This document shows positions 1 through 7,708 of a DNA stretch of 64,000 nucleotides, piece after piece; within the stretch, counting starts at the first letter, position 1; each line of letters begins with the position of its first letter. Origin of the DNA: CAJXZP01 sp964195485. GTDB taxonomy: Bacteria; Bacteroidota; Bacteroidia; Flavobacteriales_G; Salibacteraceae. A program made the position numbers and the translations under genes. The notes beneath the pieces are model-generated. The model ran no database searches and was not told the DNA's origin. It saw nothing but the letters and a program-made list of their open reading frames with translations. The stretch spans positions 1 to 64,000 of the forward strand of contig CAXMPG010000082.1 of assembly GCA_964195485.1 (NCBI GenBank), written 5' to 3'.

Positions 1-1
1 T

Positions 2-1303
2 GATGCTACGCGTTGGTACATGATTACCAATGCCCAACCTTGGGATAACTTGAAGTTTGATTTAGACGGAATTACAGAAGTACAGCGTAAGTTTTTCCGT
101 GCGCTTCAAAACACCTATTCGTTCTTTACACTTTACGCTAACGTAGATGGATTCGAATATAAAGAAGCTGATGTAACTGACCGACCAGAAATTGATTTAT
201 GGATTTTGAGTAAGTTGAATTCGTTGGTTAAAAATGTAGATACCGCATATTCAGAATACGAACCAACCCGTGCCGGACGTTTGATTCAAGAGTTTGTGGT
301 GGATCATTTATCTAACTGGCATATCCGTTTATCTCGTAAACGTTTTTGGCGTGGTGATTACGGACAAGATAAAATATCGGCTTACCAAACAGTGTATACG
401 TGTTTAGAGACTATCGCTAAAATTTCGGCTCCATTAGCGCCATTTTATAGTGATCGTTTATTTAAAGATTTGAATGCAGTTTCGGGTAGAAATACGAGTC
501 TATCGGTACACTTATCTTTATTTCCAGAGGTAAATGAATTAGCTATTGATAAAGAATTAGAAGAACGTATGGAGATTGCTCAAAAGGCTTCTTCTATGAT
601 TTTGTCTTTGCGTAAAAAGGAAAACTTAAGAGTTCGTCAACCATTGCAAAAAGTAATGATTCCGGTACTAGACGATCATCAAAAGGCACAAATTGAAGCG
701 GTTTCAGAGTTGATTAAAACAGAAACCAACTTGAAAGAAGTAGCGTTCATGGAAGAAGATTCTACTATTTTGGTGAAGAATATCAAGCCAAATTTTAAAA
801 CCTTAGGTCCTAAGTTTGGTCGTCATATGAAAGCTATTGCGAATGCAGTGAAAGAATTCGGTGCTGAAGAAATCGCTACATTAGAAACCAATGGAGAAAT
901 GGAATTAGCATTAGCGGCTGAAACGATTACCATTACCTTAGATGATGTAGAGATTAGCGCTCAAGATATTGAGGGTTGGTTAGTGATGAGTGATGATAAA
1001 TTAACCGTTGCGTTAGATATCAGCATTAGCGATGAATTACATCAAGAAGGTGTTGCTCGTGAGTTAGTTAATCGTATTCAAAACATTCGTAAAGAACAAG
1101 GTTTTGAAGTGACCGATAAAATTAACATTACCTTAGTGCAACAAGATTTATTAAAAACAAGTGTTGACGCTAATTTCGACTATATTTGCTCGGAAACGTT
1201 AACAGAAAATCTTACCTTTATAGACTCCTCTTCTGATGAAAATGCGATTGACATTGAATTAGAAGAAGGGCTTACAACTCAAATCGTTGTAACTAAGATA
1301 TAA
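2..1303 (+). CDS. ileS: Isoleucyl-tRNA synthetase, C-terminal part (5' end outside window)
   Basis: Cytoplasmic class I aminoacyl-tRNA synthetase that charges tRNA-Ile with isoleucine. The frame is open from base 2 and reads DATRWYMITNAQPWDNLKFD, a stretch typical of the end of the catalytic domain of Bacteroidota IleRS. The HIGH and KMSKS motifs would lie upstream of the window. The visible 434 residues cover the alpha-helical anticodon-binding domain (about residues 50-210 of this fragment) and the C-terminal domain, which ends in VVTKI. The first in-frame ATG (base 20) is internal and is not the start. A DksA/TraR-family gene follows after 20 bases and then lspA, an order common in Bacteroidota. 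Identity is confident; only the beginning is missing. Confidence 0.95.
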   Translation, partial: DATRWYMITNAQPWDNLKFDLDGITEVQRKFFRALQNTYSFFTLYANVDGFEYKEADVTDRPEIDLWILSKLNSLVKNVDTAYSEYEPTRAGRLIQEFVVDHLSNWHIRLSRKRFWRGDYGQDKISAYQTVYTCLETIAKISAPLAPFYSDRLFKDLNAVSGRNTSLSVHLSLFPEVNELAIDKELEERMEIAQKASSMILSLRKKENLRVRQPLQKVMIPVLDDHQKAQIEAVSELIKTETNLKEVAFMEEDSTILVKNIKPNFKTLGPKFGRHMKAIANAVKEFGAEEIATLETNGEMELALAAETITITLDDVEISAQDIEGWLVMSDDKLTVALDISISDELHQEGVARELVNRIQNIRKEQGFEVTDKINITLVQQDLLKTSVDANFDYICSETLTENLTFIDSSSDENAIDIELEEGLTTQIVVTKI

Positions 1304-1323
1304 AGGAATAAAAATATACAATT

Positions 1324-1698
1324 ATGTCAGAAAAAAATAGATATTCAGACGAAGACTTAGTAGAGTTTAAAGAGTTAATTGAAGCAAAAATAGTAGAGGC
1401 AAAAAACGATTTAGTGATGTTGACCTCAGCTATTTCTCATGATAACAATGGCACAGATGATACTTCACCTTCATTTAAAATGATGGAAGATGGTTCGGAT
1501 ACTTTGAGTAGAGAAGAGACTTCTCAATTAGCTGCCCGTCAGGAAAAATTTATTATCAGTTTAAACAATGCTTTGATTCGTATTCAAAACAAAACGTACG
1601 GTATTTGTAGAGAATCTGGAAACTTGATTTCAAAAGCACGTTTACGTATTGTGCCTCACGCTACTTTAAGTATTGAGGCCAAAAACAGAATGGGATAG
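1324..1698 (+). CDS. DksA/TraR-family C4-type zinc-finger-like protein
   Basis: A 124-residue protein of the DksA/TraR family, whose characterised members bind RNA polymerase through the secondary channel and modulate transcription with ppGpp. An N-terminal helical region (about 5-90) is followed by the family's C-terminal segment TYGICRESGNLISKARL and PHATLSIEAK. Only one cysteine is present in the whole protein, so the classical four-cysteine zinc site is not conserved. From memory this degenerate finger is usual for the Bacteroidota copy found between ileS and lspA. The ATG lies 20 bases after ileS, suggesting co-transcription. The family call is firm; a true DksA role is inferred. Confidence 0.85.
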   Translation: MSEKNRYSDEDLVEFKELIEAKIVEAKNDLVMLTSAISHDNNGTDDTSPSFKMMEDGSDTLSREETSQLAARQEKFIISLNNALIRIQNKTYGICRESGNLISKARLRIVPHATLSIEAKNRMG

Positions 1699-1767
1699 TA
1701 TTCCTATTTAAATCGGTTCAAGATTAAAAATCAAAATTACATAGCACGCTTAACCGCTCCAGCACTT

Positions 1768-2364
1768 GTGGCTGCTGCGGTTTTGGTGATAGATCAATGG
1801 AGTAAAATCTGGGTCAAGACCAATATGTATTTGGGTCAAGAGTACCGTATTGCCGATTGGTTTATTATTCATTTTACGGAAAACCCAGGAATGGCTTTCG
1901 GTATGGAGTTGGGCGGAGATTATGGTAAGATTATTCTTAGTGTGTTCCGTATAGTAGCCGTTATTGGAATAGGATGGTACATTGTTCGTTTAAGTAAAGA
2001 AAACGCTCACAAAGGCTTTTTAGTGGCTATGGGCTTTATTTTTTCTGGTGCTTTGGGTAATATATTGGACTCTGTCTTTTACGGACAAGTTTTTACCGAG
2101 TCAACCGCACATATTGCACAGAAAGTAGCCTTCGGAAACGGATATGCTGATGTGTTACATGGTAGAGTAGTTGATATGTTGTATTTCCCGCTTTTTGATG
2201 GTTGGTTTCCAAGTTGGGTCCCATTTTGGGGAGACGAATATTTTATGTTCTTTAGACCCGTATTTAACATTGCGGACTCAGCCATAACTGTTGGCGTTAT
2301 CCTCATCATTCTTTTTCAAAAGAAGTTCTTTATGGAAGAGATTAGTTCAGAAAAGACCGAGTAA
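1768..2364 (+). CDS. lspA: Lipoprotein signal peptidase (signal peptidase II)
   Basis: Inner-membrane aspartyl protease that removes signal peptides from prolipoproteins after lipidation. Several lipoproteins in this window would be substrates. The family motifs are present: IDQWSK at the first membrane helix, ENPGMAFG, VVDM and FNIADSAI, the last two carrying the catalytic aspartates. There is an insertion of about 30 residues before VVDM, as is usual in Bacteroidota. The listed start is a GTG. It leaves a first membrane segment that looks clipped, because the same frame stays open back to the dksA-like stop at 1696-1698 (adding LTAPALV before MAAAVLV) but contains no ATG. The real start may be an ATT or ATA codon (1723 or 1741), or there may be a sequence error. 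The enzyme call is firm; the start is uncertain. Confidence 0.93.
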   Translation: MAAAVLVIDQWSKIWVKTNMYLGQEYRIADWFIIHFTENPGMAFGMELGGDYGKIILSVFRIVAVIGIGWYIVRLSKENAHKGFLVAMGFIFSGALGNILDSVFYGQVFTESTAHIAQKVAFGNGYADVLHGRVVDMLYFPLFDGWFPSWVPFWGDEYFMFFRPVFNIADSAITVGVILIILFQKKFFMEEISSEKTE

Positions 2365-2376
2365 CCTATACTATCA

Positions 2377-2907
2377 TTGAATAGATTTTTTAAAACACCC
2401 TTAATTGTAGTACTTGGAGGTATTATAGTCTTAATGGTAATCACATTTGGTAATGTGTTATTTGTTAAGCGGACACTTTTTATTGAAGGTGAATTTCTTG
2501 CTTTGGGCACCAATTTTTACATTCCTCTAATCATCACAATTCTATGTGTATTTGGATTGGTTTTTCAATTACGTACCTTGAGAATTATTAATCATACCGA
2601 TGTAATTGAAAATGAATCCTTAGATGATTTTTTGAAAGATGGTTTCAAAACGAAGAAAAGGAGAGTCTCCATATTTCTTTGGGCTGGAGAAATAATTTTA
2701 GCCCTAGGCTTATCGTTCATGGTAATAGCAATTACCGCTTCTTATTTGGAACGCTATCCCCTAAATGAGTTGCCAGAAAACGGATTGAAGTACATTGGAC
2801 CAGTCTTAATGTTCCTCTTACTTGTGTTGTTATTAATAGATCTGATAATGGTAAAAAGATTCCTGAAGAAGAATAAAAATCATCTGTTAAATATTTCAGG
2901 TATCTAA
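2377..2907 (+). CDS. Membrane protein of unknown function, four predicted TM helices
   Basis: I do not recognise this 176-residue protein. It has four hydrophobic stretches that should span the membrane: about residues 7-30, 44-66, 98-123 and 138-160. A charged loop rich in Lys, Asp and Glu lies between the second and third. The only reasonable start is a TTG 12 bases after the lspA stop, so it is probably translated from the same transcript as ileS, the dksA-like gene and lspA. No enzyme motif is visible. It could be a lineage-specific accessory of the lipoprotein pathway, but only the gene order suggests that. Confidence 0.7.
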   Translation: MNRFFKTPLIVVLGGIIVLMVITFGNVLFVKRTLFIEGEFLALGTNFYIPLIITILCVFGLVFQLRTLRIINHTDVIENESLDDFLKDGFKTKKRRVSIFLWAGEIILALGLSFMVIAITASYLERYPLNELPENGLKYIGPVLMFLLLVLLLIDLIMVKRFLKKNKNHLLNISGI

Positions 2908-3017
2908 TAATCAGATCGTTGAAAGTTTTTAACATTTCTTAAAACAAAACAGACGCTAATCCAGCCAATAAAATTGCTTTAATTCCGTATCTTGTGGAAC
3001 GAATATAAAGGGAGCTT

Positions 3018-3206
3018 ATGTTAAAATTAACGAAATACGTTTTGGAAAAGGTAAGCTTTGATAAGAAGCTATTTAAAAAAGAACTTATCAAGGCAACTAA
3101 AGCCTTAAAAAAAGAAGAATTGATGTTATTATATACTTGGGGCTTAGTGGAATTTGCATCTGAACACCAAGAAATGTTAAGAGAGGTCGTTGCACCTTTC
3201 ATTTAG
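3018..3206 (+). CDS. Small conserved-looking protein, 62 residues, function unknown
   Basis: A short, basic, helical protein beginning MLKLTKYVLEKVSFDKKLF with a run of Lys/Glu-rich helix. From memory, very similar small proteins with VSFDxxLFKKELxKAxKxL occur in many Flavobacteriia, so it is likely a real gene. It has an ATG start, ends just before a clear intrinsic terminator, and no larger open frame overlaps it. There is no signal peptide or membrane segment. Function is unknown. Confidence 0.6.
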   Translation: MLKLTKYVLEKVSFDKKLFKKELIKATKALKKEELMLLYTWGLVEFASEHQEMLREVVAPFI

Positions 3207-3235
3207 AAATCAATTAAAAAACAATGTTTAATCAG

Positions 3236-3267
3236 GCCTGAAAGGAATTTATTCTTTTCAGGCTTTT
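3236..3267 (+). terminator. Rho-independent terminator after the ileS-lspA region
   Basis: The arms GCCTGAAAGGAAT (3236-3248) and ATTCTTTTCAGGC (3251-3263) are complementary apart from one G-T wobble near the loop. A run of T follows. It lies 29 bases after the stop of the small gene at 3018-3206. Confidence 0.75.
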
Positions 3268-3352
3268 ATGTTATAACTATTTCATCCCGAGGGGATTTTA
3301 TATTAACCTAATTTTCATCAGGAGCTTGTAAATTCCCCTTGGAGAGGAAGTT

Positions 3353-3441
3353 AAGTCCTGAAGGGACGTTATTTGTTAACGATGGACGAAGTCCATCGAA
3401 AAAAAAGGAAACAGCTAATAGTCCTGAAGGGACGAAATAAC
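3353..3441. repeat. REP-like pair of short repeats with a hairpin between
   Basis: The near-palindromic unit GTCCTGAAGGGACG occurs twice, at 3355-3368 and 3421-3434, in the same orientation. Between them, 3380-3398 forms a perfect 8-bp hairpin (CGATGGAC, loop GAA, GTCCATCG). The stretch lies between a terminator and the 3' end of queG and shows no gene. The arrangement resembles extragenic palindromic (REP/BIME) elements. No RAYT transposase is present in the window. Confidence 0.5.
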
Positions 3442-3447
3442 AGCAAG

Positions 3448-4386
3448 TCACTCCAACTTAGTATCACTAATAAACCCAATATTCTTTTTTAACCCAGCGT
3501 ATTTAGCGCGCATTACAGGAGTTCCGGCAAAAACGTTTAAGAAAACTTCATCGGTAATTTCTTGCCAATCTTTTTTATCAAAACCTTTCCAACCCAGGTA
3601 TCTATTAAAAGCAGGTTCTGGAGTAGGAAGCGCATTTTTTGTCCACGGACAAACATCTTGGCAAATGTCACAGCCAAAAATCCAATCGTCCATTTGACCT
3701 TTAAACTCGTTTGGAATTTGGCTTTTTAGTTCAATGGTTAAATATGAAATACACTTTTTTGCATCCAGTAAATAAGGCGTGTTAAGCGCATCGGTAGGAC
3801 AAGCTTCTACGCACAAATTACAGGTTTTACAGAGGTCTTTTACGGGATGTGTTTCTTCCATCTCCACATCAATAATGAGCTCCGATAAAAAAAACTGTGA
3901 TCCTTTTTTACGATTCAAAATCAGGGTGTTTTTACCTACCCAACCTAAACCGCTTTTCTCGGCCCAGGCTTTCTCCATAACTGGGGCAGAATCTACAAAG
4001 GCTCTGCCGCTTACTTCGCCAATTTCCTCTTGTATGAAATGAAGTAATTCAATCAGCTTTTTTTTAAGGACCTTATGGTAATCTTTTCCGTACGCATACT
4101 TCGAAATTTTGTAGGTATCGTCTATTGTTTGCGGTAAAGCGGGTAAATATTCAAACCCAAGAGAAATCACCGTTTTAGCGCCTTCCACAAGTTTGGTAGG
4201 GTCGGTTCTTTTATCAAAATGATTGGCCATCCAAGCCATTTCGCCATGCGAATTTTGGTTTAACCAGTTTTCCAGTATAGGAGCCTGCTTTTCTAAAAAA
4301 CCAGCCTTAGAAACTCCAAATAAAGAGAATCCTAATTGATTTGCTTTCTGCTCAATTTGTAAGCTTTGTGAAGCCGTTAAAATCAA
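3448..4386 (-). CDS. queG: Epoxyqueuosine reductase QueG
   Basis: Cytoplasmic, cobalamin-dependent iron-sulfur enzyme that reduces epoxyqueuosine to queuosine in the wobble position of GUN tRNAs. The 312-residue protein shows the conserved VDSAPVMEKAWA segment (about 130-142) with the catalytic aspartate, and two ferredoxin-type [4Fe-4S] clusters: CKTCNLCVEACP (about 185-196) and CDICQDVCPW (about 238-247). It is shorter than E. coli QueG because the C-terminal HEAT-like region is missing, which is common in Bacteroidota. The start is a TTG overlapping the ruvB stop (TTGA); the next in-frame ATG is about 50 codons on and too late. Translational coupling to ruvB is likely. Confidence 0.93.
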   Translation of the reverse strand: MILTASQSLQIEQKANQLGFSLFGVSKAGFLEKQAPILENWLNQNSHGEMAWMANHFDKRTDPTKLVEGAKTVISLGFEYLPALPQTIDDTYKISKYAYGKDYHKVLKKKLIELLHFIQEEIGEVSGRAFVDSAPVMEKAWAEKSGLGWVGKNTLILNRKKGSQFFLSELIIDVEMEETHPVKDLCKTCNLCVEACPTDALNTPYLLDAKKCISYLTIELKSQIPNEFKGQMDDWIFGCDICQDVCPWTKNALPTPEPAFNRYLGWKGFDKKDWQEITDEVFLNVFAGTPVMRAKYAGLKKNIGFISDTKLE

Positions 4387-5405
4387 AATAAAGAAGATTG
4401 ATCGTATGGTCTATTTCTCCCAAGGTGTTTGTAGGCTAACTCGGTTACCTCTCTACCTCGAGAAGTTCTTTGCATAAAGCCTTCTTGAATTAAAAACGGC
4501 TCATATACTTCTTCAATGGTTCCAGCATCTTCTCCAACAGCGGTAGAAATGGTGGTTAAACCTACTGGGCCACCTTTAAACTTATCAATAATGGTAGATA
4601 AAATTCTATTATCCATTTCATCTAAACCATGCTTATCTACATTTAGAGCATCTAAGGAGTAATGAGTGATTTTTAAATCCACTTTACCGGTTCCTTTTAT
4701 TTGTGCAAAATCACGTACTCTACGTAACAAAGAATTGGTAATACGAGGAGTGCCGCGACTACGAGAAGCAATTTCATGTGCCGCTTCGTGTTCAATGCCT
4801 ACATTCAAAATATCTGCCGAACGGGTAACGATAGTAGCCAACAAATCAGAATTGTAATACGCTAACCTAGAATTAATTCCAAAACGAGCTCTAAGGGGCG
4901 ATGTAAGTGAACCTGAACGTGTGGTAGCACCAATTAAAGTAAAGGGCTCTAGTTCTATCTGAACGGTACGTGCGTTAGGTCCCGTATCAATCATGATGTC
5001 GATTTTATAATCCTCCATAGCCGAGTATAAAAACTCTTCTACGATAGGTTTTAATCGGTGTATTTCATCAATAAACAAAACGTCATTTTCGCTTAGGTTA
5101 GTTAATAAACCGGCTAAATCACCGGGTTTATCAAGTACTGGTCCTGAAGTGATTTTGATATCCACCCCCAACTCATTAGCAATGATATTGGCAAGCGTAG
5201 TTTTTCCTAAACCGGGAGGGCCATGCAATAAAACGTGATCTAATGCTTCCTCTCTTAGTTTAGCTGCCTCAACGAATACTTTTAGGTTCTCCACCACATG
5301 CTCCTGACCGGTAAAATCGCCAAAAGATTTTGGACGTAATACCTTTTCCAAGTCTTTATCCGTCCCTGAAAGATGTTCTGGATCCGCATCTAAGTATTCA
5401 TTCAT
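4383..5405 (-). CDS. ruvB: Holliday junction branch-migration helicase RuvB
   Basis: AAA+ motor of the RuvABC complex, which drives branch migration of Holliday junctions. It shows Walker A GPPGLGKT (about residue 63), Walker B DEIHRL, sensor 1 GATTRSG, the arginine-finger region and a C-terminal winged helix (GPVGLTTISTAVGED). Length (340) is normal. The frame could begin at a GTG (5411), but the ATG at 5405 gives the usual MNEYLD start and lies just downstream of a TACATTTG box (5411-5418). queG overlaps the 3' end. ruvA and ruvC are not in the window. Confidence 0.96.
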   Translation of the reverse strand: MNEYLDADPEHLSGTDKDLEKVLRPKSFGDFTGQEHVVENLKVFVEAAKLREEALDHVLLHGPPGLGKTTLANIIANELGVDIKITSGPVLDKPGDLAGLLTNLSENDVLFIDEIHRLKPIVEEFLYSAMEDYKIDIMIDTGPNARTVQIELEPFTLIGATTRSGSLTSPLRARFGINSRLAYYNSDLLATIVTRSADILNVGIEHEAAHEIASRSRGTPRITNSLLRRVRDFAQIKGTGKVDLKITHYSLDALNVDKHGLDEMDNRILSTIIDKFKGGPVGLTTISTAVGEDAGTIEEVYEPFLIQEGFMQRTSRGREVTELAYKHLGRNRPYDQSSLF

Positions 5406-5410
5406 AGCCA

Positions 5411-5418
5411 CAAATGTA
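5411..5418 (-). promoter_or_regulatory. Candidate -7 promoter box of ruvB-queG
   Basis: TACATTTG read on the minus strand matches the Bacteroidota -7 consensus TAnnTTTG. It ends five bases before the ATG at 5405, so the transcript would be almost leaderless. No convincing -33 TTTG was found at the right distance, so this may be chance. Confidence 0.35.
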
Positions 5419-5520
5419 ATACACCTACTGTGGAGAGTAGGATGCTTTTTTTAGGAATTACTGGAATTTGATAAAATATTCATCATTCTCATTTCTTTGA
5501 GCGATAATAGGTAACGTTTT

Positions 5521-6177
5521 CTAGTTGATTTGGTAAATAATGTTTTGTTCAAAAGTGAGTTCTACTGTATGAATTTCTTGAAAGTTCTTGGCATTTTTTA
5601 GCGCAATAGCTTGAATTTTTTCCAATTCGCAAGCGTCTGATAAAATCATGAGCACTTTCGTTTTTTCTGTATTTATTTCTTGAAGCTGAAGAAATATTTT
5701 TTCGAAAAATTCGAAATTCTCACCACAAAACCACGCCTTTTCTTCCAAATTGAAGGGTTTTTTAGGATAATAGGGTGGGTTTATAAAAATATAATCAAAA
5801 TCGTTTCCGTCTAATTTCTCAAACAAATCAGAAAATACCGTGTTAATCTGTAAGCCTTGTTTTGTGCTCACTTCCTTTAAAGAATCAAGTGCTATTTGAT
5901 TAATATCAGATGCGGTTGTAACTGCTCCTATGGATGCGCTTAAGACAGACATAATACCACTACCACAACCCAATTCAAGAACCTTCTTTCCTGTTAGGTT
6001 CAAAGACGAAATGTAATCCAGAAACACCTTGGTACTCACCGTGTTTTTTGGAGAAAAAACTCCCGGATGAACTATGGTAAACACATCCTTAAATTGATAT
6101 TTACGGGGCTTTCTGTGATACCAAAAATGATATCGTTTGTAAAACGGATGTGCTAGTTTTTGGATAAATTTTTTCAT
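5521..6177 (-). CDS. Class I SAM-dependent methyltransferase with NPPY motif
   Basis: A 218-residue Rossmann-fold methyltransferase. Motif I is VLELGCGSG (about 66-74), an acidic residue follows in ASDIN (about 89-93), and NPPY (133-136) is the motif found in enzymes that methylate amide, amine or ring nitrogens, such as HemK/PrmC-like proteins. A basic, aromatic N-terminal stretch (about 1-40, with several HFWYHRKP-like residues) precedes the domain. It is the last gene of the eight-gene minus-strand operon, 10 bases after the radical SAM gene. Its substrate is unknown; from context it may tailor the product of the radical SAM enzymes rather than a protein or rRNA. Confidence 0.8.
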   Translation of the reverse strand: MKKFIQKLAHPFYKRYHFWYHRKPRKYQFKDVFTIVHPGVFSPKNTVSTKVFLDYISSLNLTGKKVLELGCGSGIMSVLSASIGAVTTASDINQIALDSLKEVSTKQGLQINTVFSDLFEKLDGNDFDYIFINPPYYPKKPFNLEEKAWFCGENFEFFEKIFLQLQEINTEKTKVLMILSDACELEKIQAIALKNAKNFQEIHTVELTFEQNIIYQIN

Positions 6178-6187
6178 AGCATGCTTT

Positions 6188-7708
6188 TTACTCCGAGTAA
6201 AACCCTTCTATTTCGGGTTGACGATATTTCCATATTTTTTGAAGAACCTTAATTTCATAGGGATATTTATAGAACCCACTTTTATATCTCCAATTGGATG
6301 CTAATTGTAATGCTTTCTTCTTATACCCGGTAATTCTAAAATCTGAAACTGTTGGAAATTTCCCATTTAGTACCGTTTCAAAATTCATAATCACATCGAT
6401 CATATACGGTTTTAACCAAGGTGTAAGCGGATTTTTCCGTAAATCAAAGTTTTCCCAACTTGGCGAAATCCAATCTTCTAAGTTCGATGGAAATTCAAAA
6501 CCTGCATCTAATATTTGTTGGTATAAATCAGACCCTTCTGTAGGTGTAGGACTATAAAGATAAATAATGATTTCAGTATTTGGATTAATTTCTTTTATCT
6601 CTTTAATGAAATTAATATCCCATAAAATCTGCTTATACACTTGCTCTTCTGTATCGGCTGGCATCCCCAAAACAAACGACATCTCCGGGATAATTCCAAC
6701 GTTTTTCATGCGGAGTGCAAAATCCTTTATCATTTTGCCAGATTGAGTACCGCCCTTATTCATTTGTTTAAGGACTTCATCATTACCCGTTTCAGCTCCT
6801 AAGAAAATCATAGTACAACCGGCTTGTTTCATTAATTTCAACTCCTCATCAGAGTACAAGTTAATAGTATCAATTCTTCCTTCGCCCCAATACTTTATAC
6901 CATCATTCAAAATGAGTTTAGAGAATTCAACGACCCGCTTTTTGGAAGTGAAAAAGTTGTTGTCGTGAAACTCAATGGCATTAATACCATATTTATCCTT
7001 GAAAAATTTCACATCCTCATACATACCTTCAGCTGATTTGCCTTTCCAGCTGGCATTAAAAATAGGCACAATTCCGCAAAATGAACAGCTAAACGGACAT
7101 CCCATACTGGAATGGTAAGACAACGTGGTAGAGCCCATAAAGGTTTTAGCCAAATAATCTTTGAGGGTATACTGCGTATCTAAATACCCATAAGGAAGTG
7201 GAGGAAGCGCATCTTGATCTAACAGCGCCTCTTTAGCCGTTTTAATGACTTTCTGATTTTCATCCGTATAAATTAGATTCTTAATTTTAGGTAAAGCCTC
7301 TAAGTCATTCGCTGCAAGCGCATCTAATAAGGATGGGAAAGCCACATCACCCGGGCCATTTATGATGTAATCTACGAAACCAGAATCTAAACAAACCTGG
7401 TGCTGATTAGACGGAAAATACCCTCCCCAAATAGTCACAACTTCAGGGAAATCTTGCTTTATTTTTTCTGTAAACGGAATAGCTTGTCGCAATTGCGGTC
7501 CCGGCATAACAGAAGAACAAAAGTAGTGGTACTCTCCTGTTTTTAGTAGGTCTAAAATCCTGTTTAATGGGTCAGATTCTAGGTTTCCATCCACAAAAAT
7601 ATATTCATATTTATTATGTATAGATGCACCTACTTGTAGAATAGAATTCGGGATTCTATGCTTTGAATTGGCGCTTCTTGGATTGAATATGATTAGTTTA
7701 TTGCCCAC
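6188..7708 (-). CDS. B12-binding-domain radical SAM protein (first of three)
   Basis: A 506-residue class B-type radical SAM enzyme. The N-terminal third looks like the cobalamin-binding Rossmann domain of this family (segments IWGGYFPS and YIINGPGD), without a DxHxxG motif. The iron-sulfur motif is CPFSCSFC, with cysteines at 204, 208 and 211, followed by a TIM-barrel core (KYWGEGRIDT, MIFLGAETGND, EMSFVLGMPADTEEQ). Relatives methylate or rearrange unactivated carbon atoms, for example the hopanoid and BchE-type enzymes. The start is a GTG that overlaps the 3' end of the GT87-like gene by 11 bases. Sequence and length differ from the other two radical SAM proteins here, so it probably performs a different step. 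Confidence 0.88.
   Translation of the reverse strand: MGNKLIIFNPRSANSKHRIPNSILQVGASIHNKYEYIFVDGNLESDPLNRILDLLKTGEYHYFCSSVMPGPQLRQAIPFTEKIKQDFPEVVTIWGGYFPSNQHQVCLDSGFVDYIINGPGDVAFPSLLDALAANDLEALPKIKNLIYTDENQKVIKTAKEALLDQDALPPLPYGYLDTQYTLKDYLAKTFMGSTTLSYHSSMGCPFSCSFCGIVPIFNASWKGKSAEGMYEDVKFFKDKYGINAIEFHDNNFFTSKKRVVEFSKLILNDGIKYWGEGRIDTINLYSDEELKLMKQAGCTMIFLGAETGNDEVLKQMNKGGTQSGKMIKDFALRMKNVGIIPEMSFVLGMPADTEEQVYKQILWDINFIKEIKEINPNTEIIIYLYSPTPTEGSDLYQQILDAGFEFPSNLEDWISPSWENFDLRKNPLTPWLKPYMIDVIMNFETVLNGKFPTVSDFRITGYKKKALQLASNWRYKSGFYKYPYEIKVLQKIWKYRQPEIEGFYSE

Noticed and set aside
5412..5520. LexA/SOS box upstream of ruvB
   Set aside because: Only a 5-bp inverted repeat (CCTAC/GTAGG) was seen, which is not a known LexA site for this phylum.
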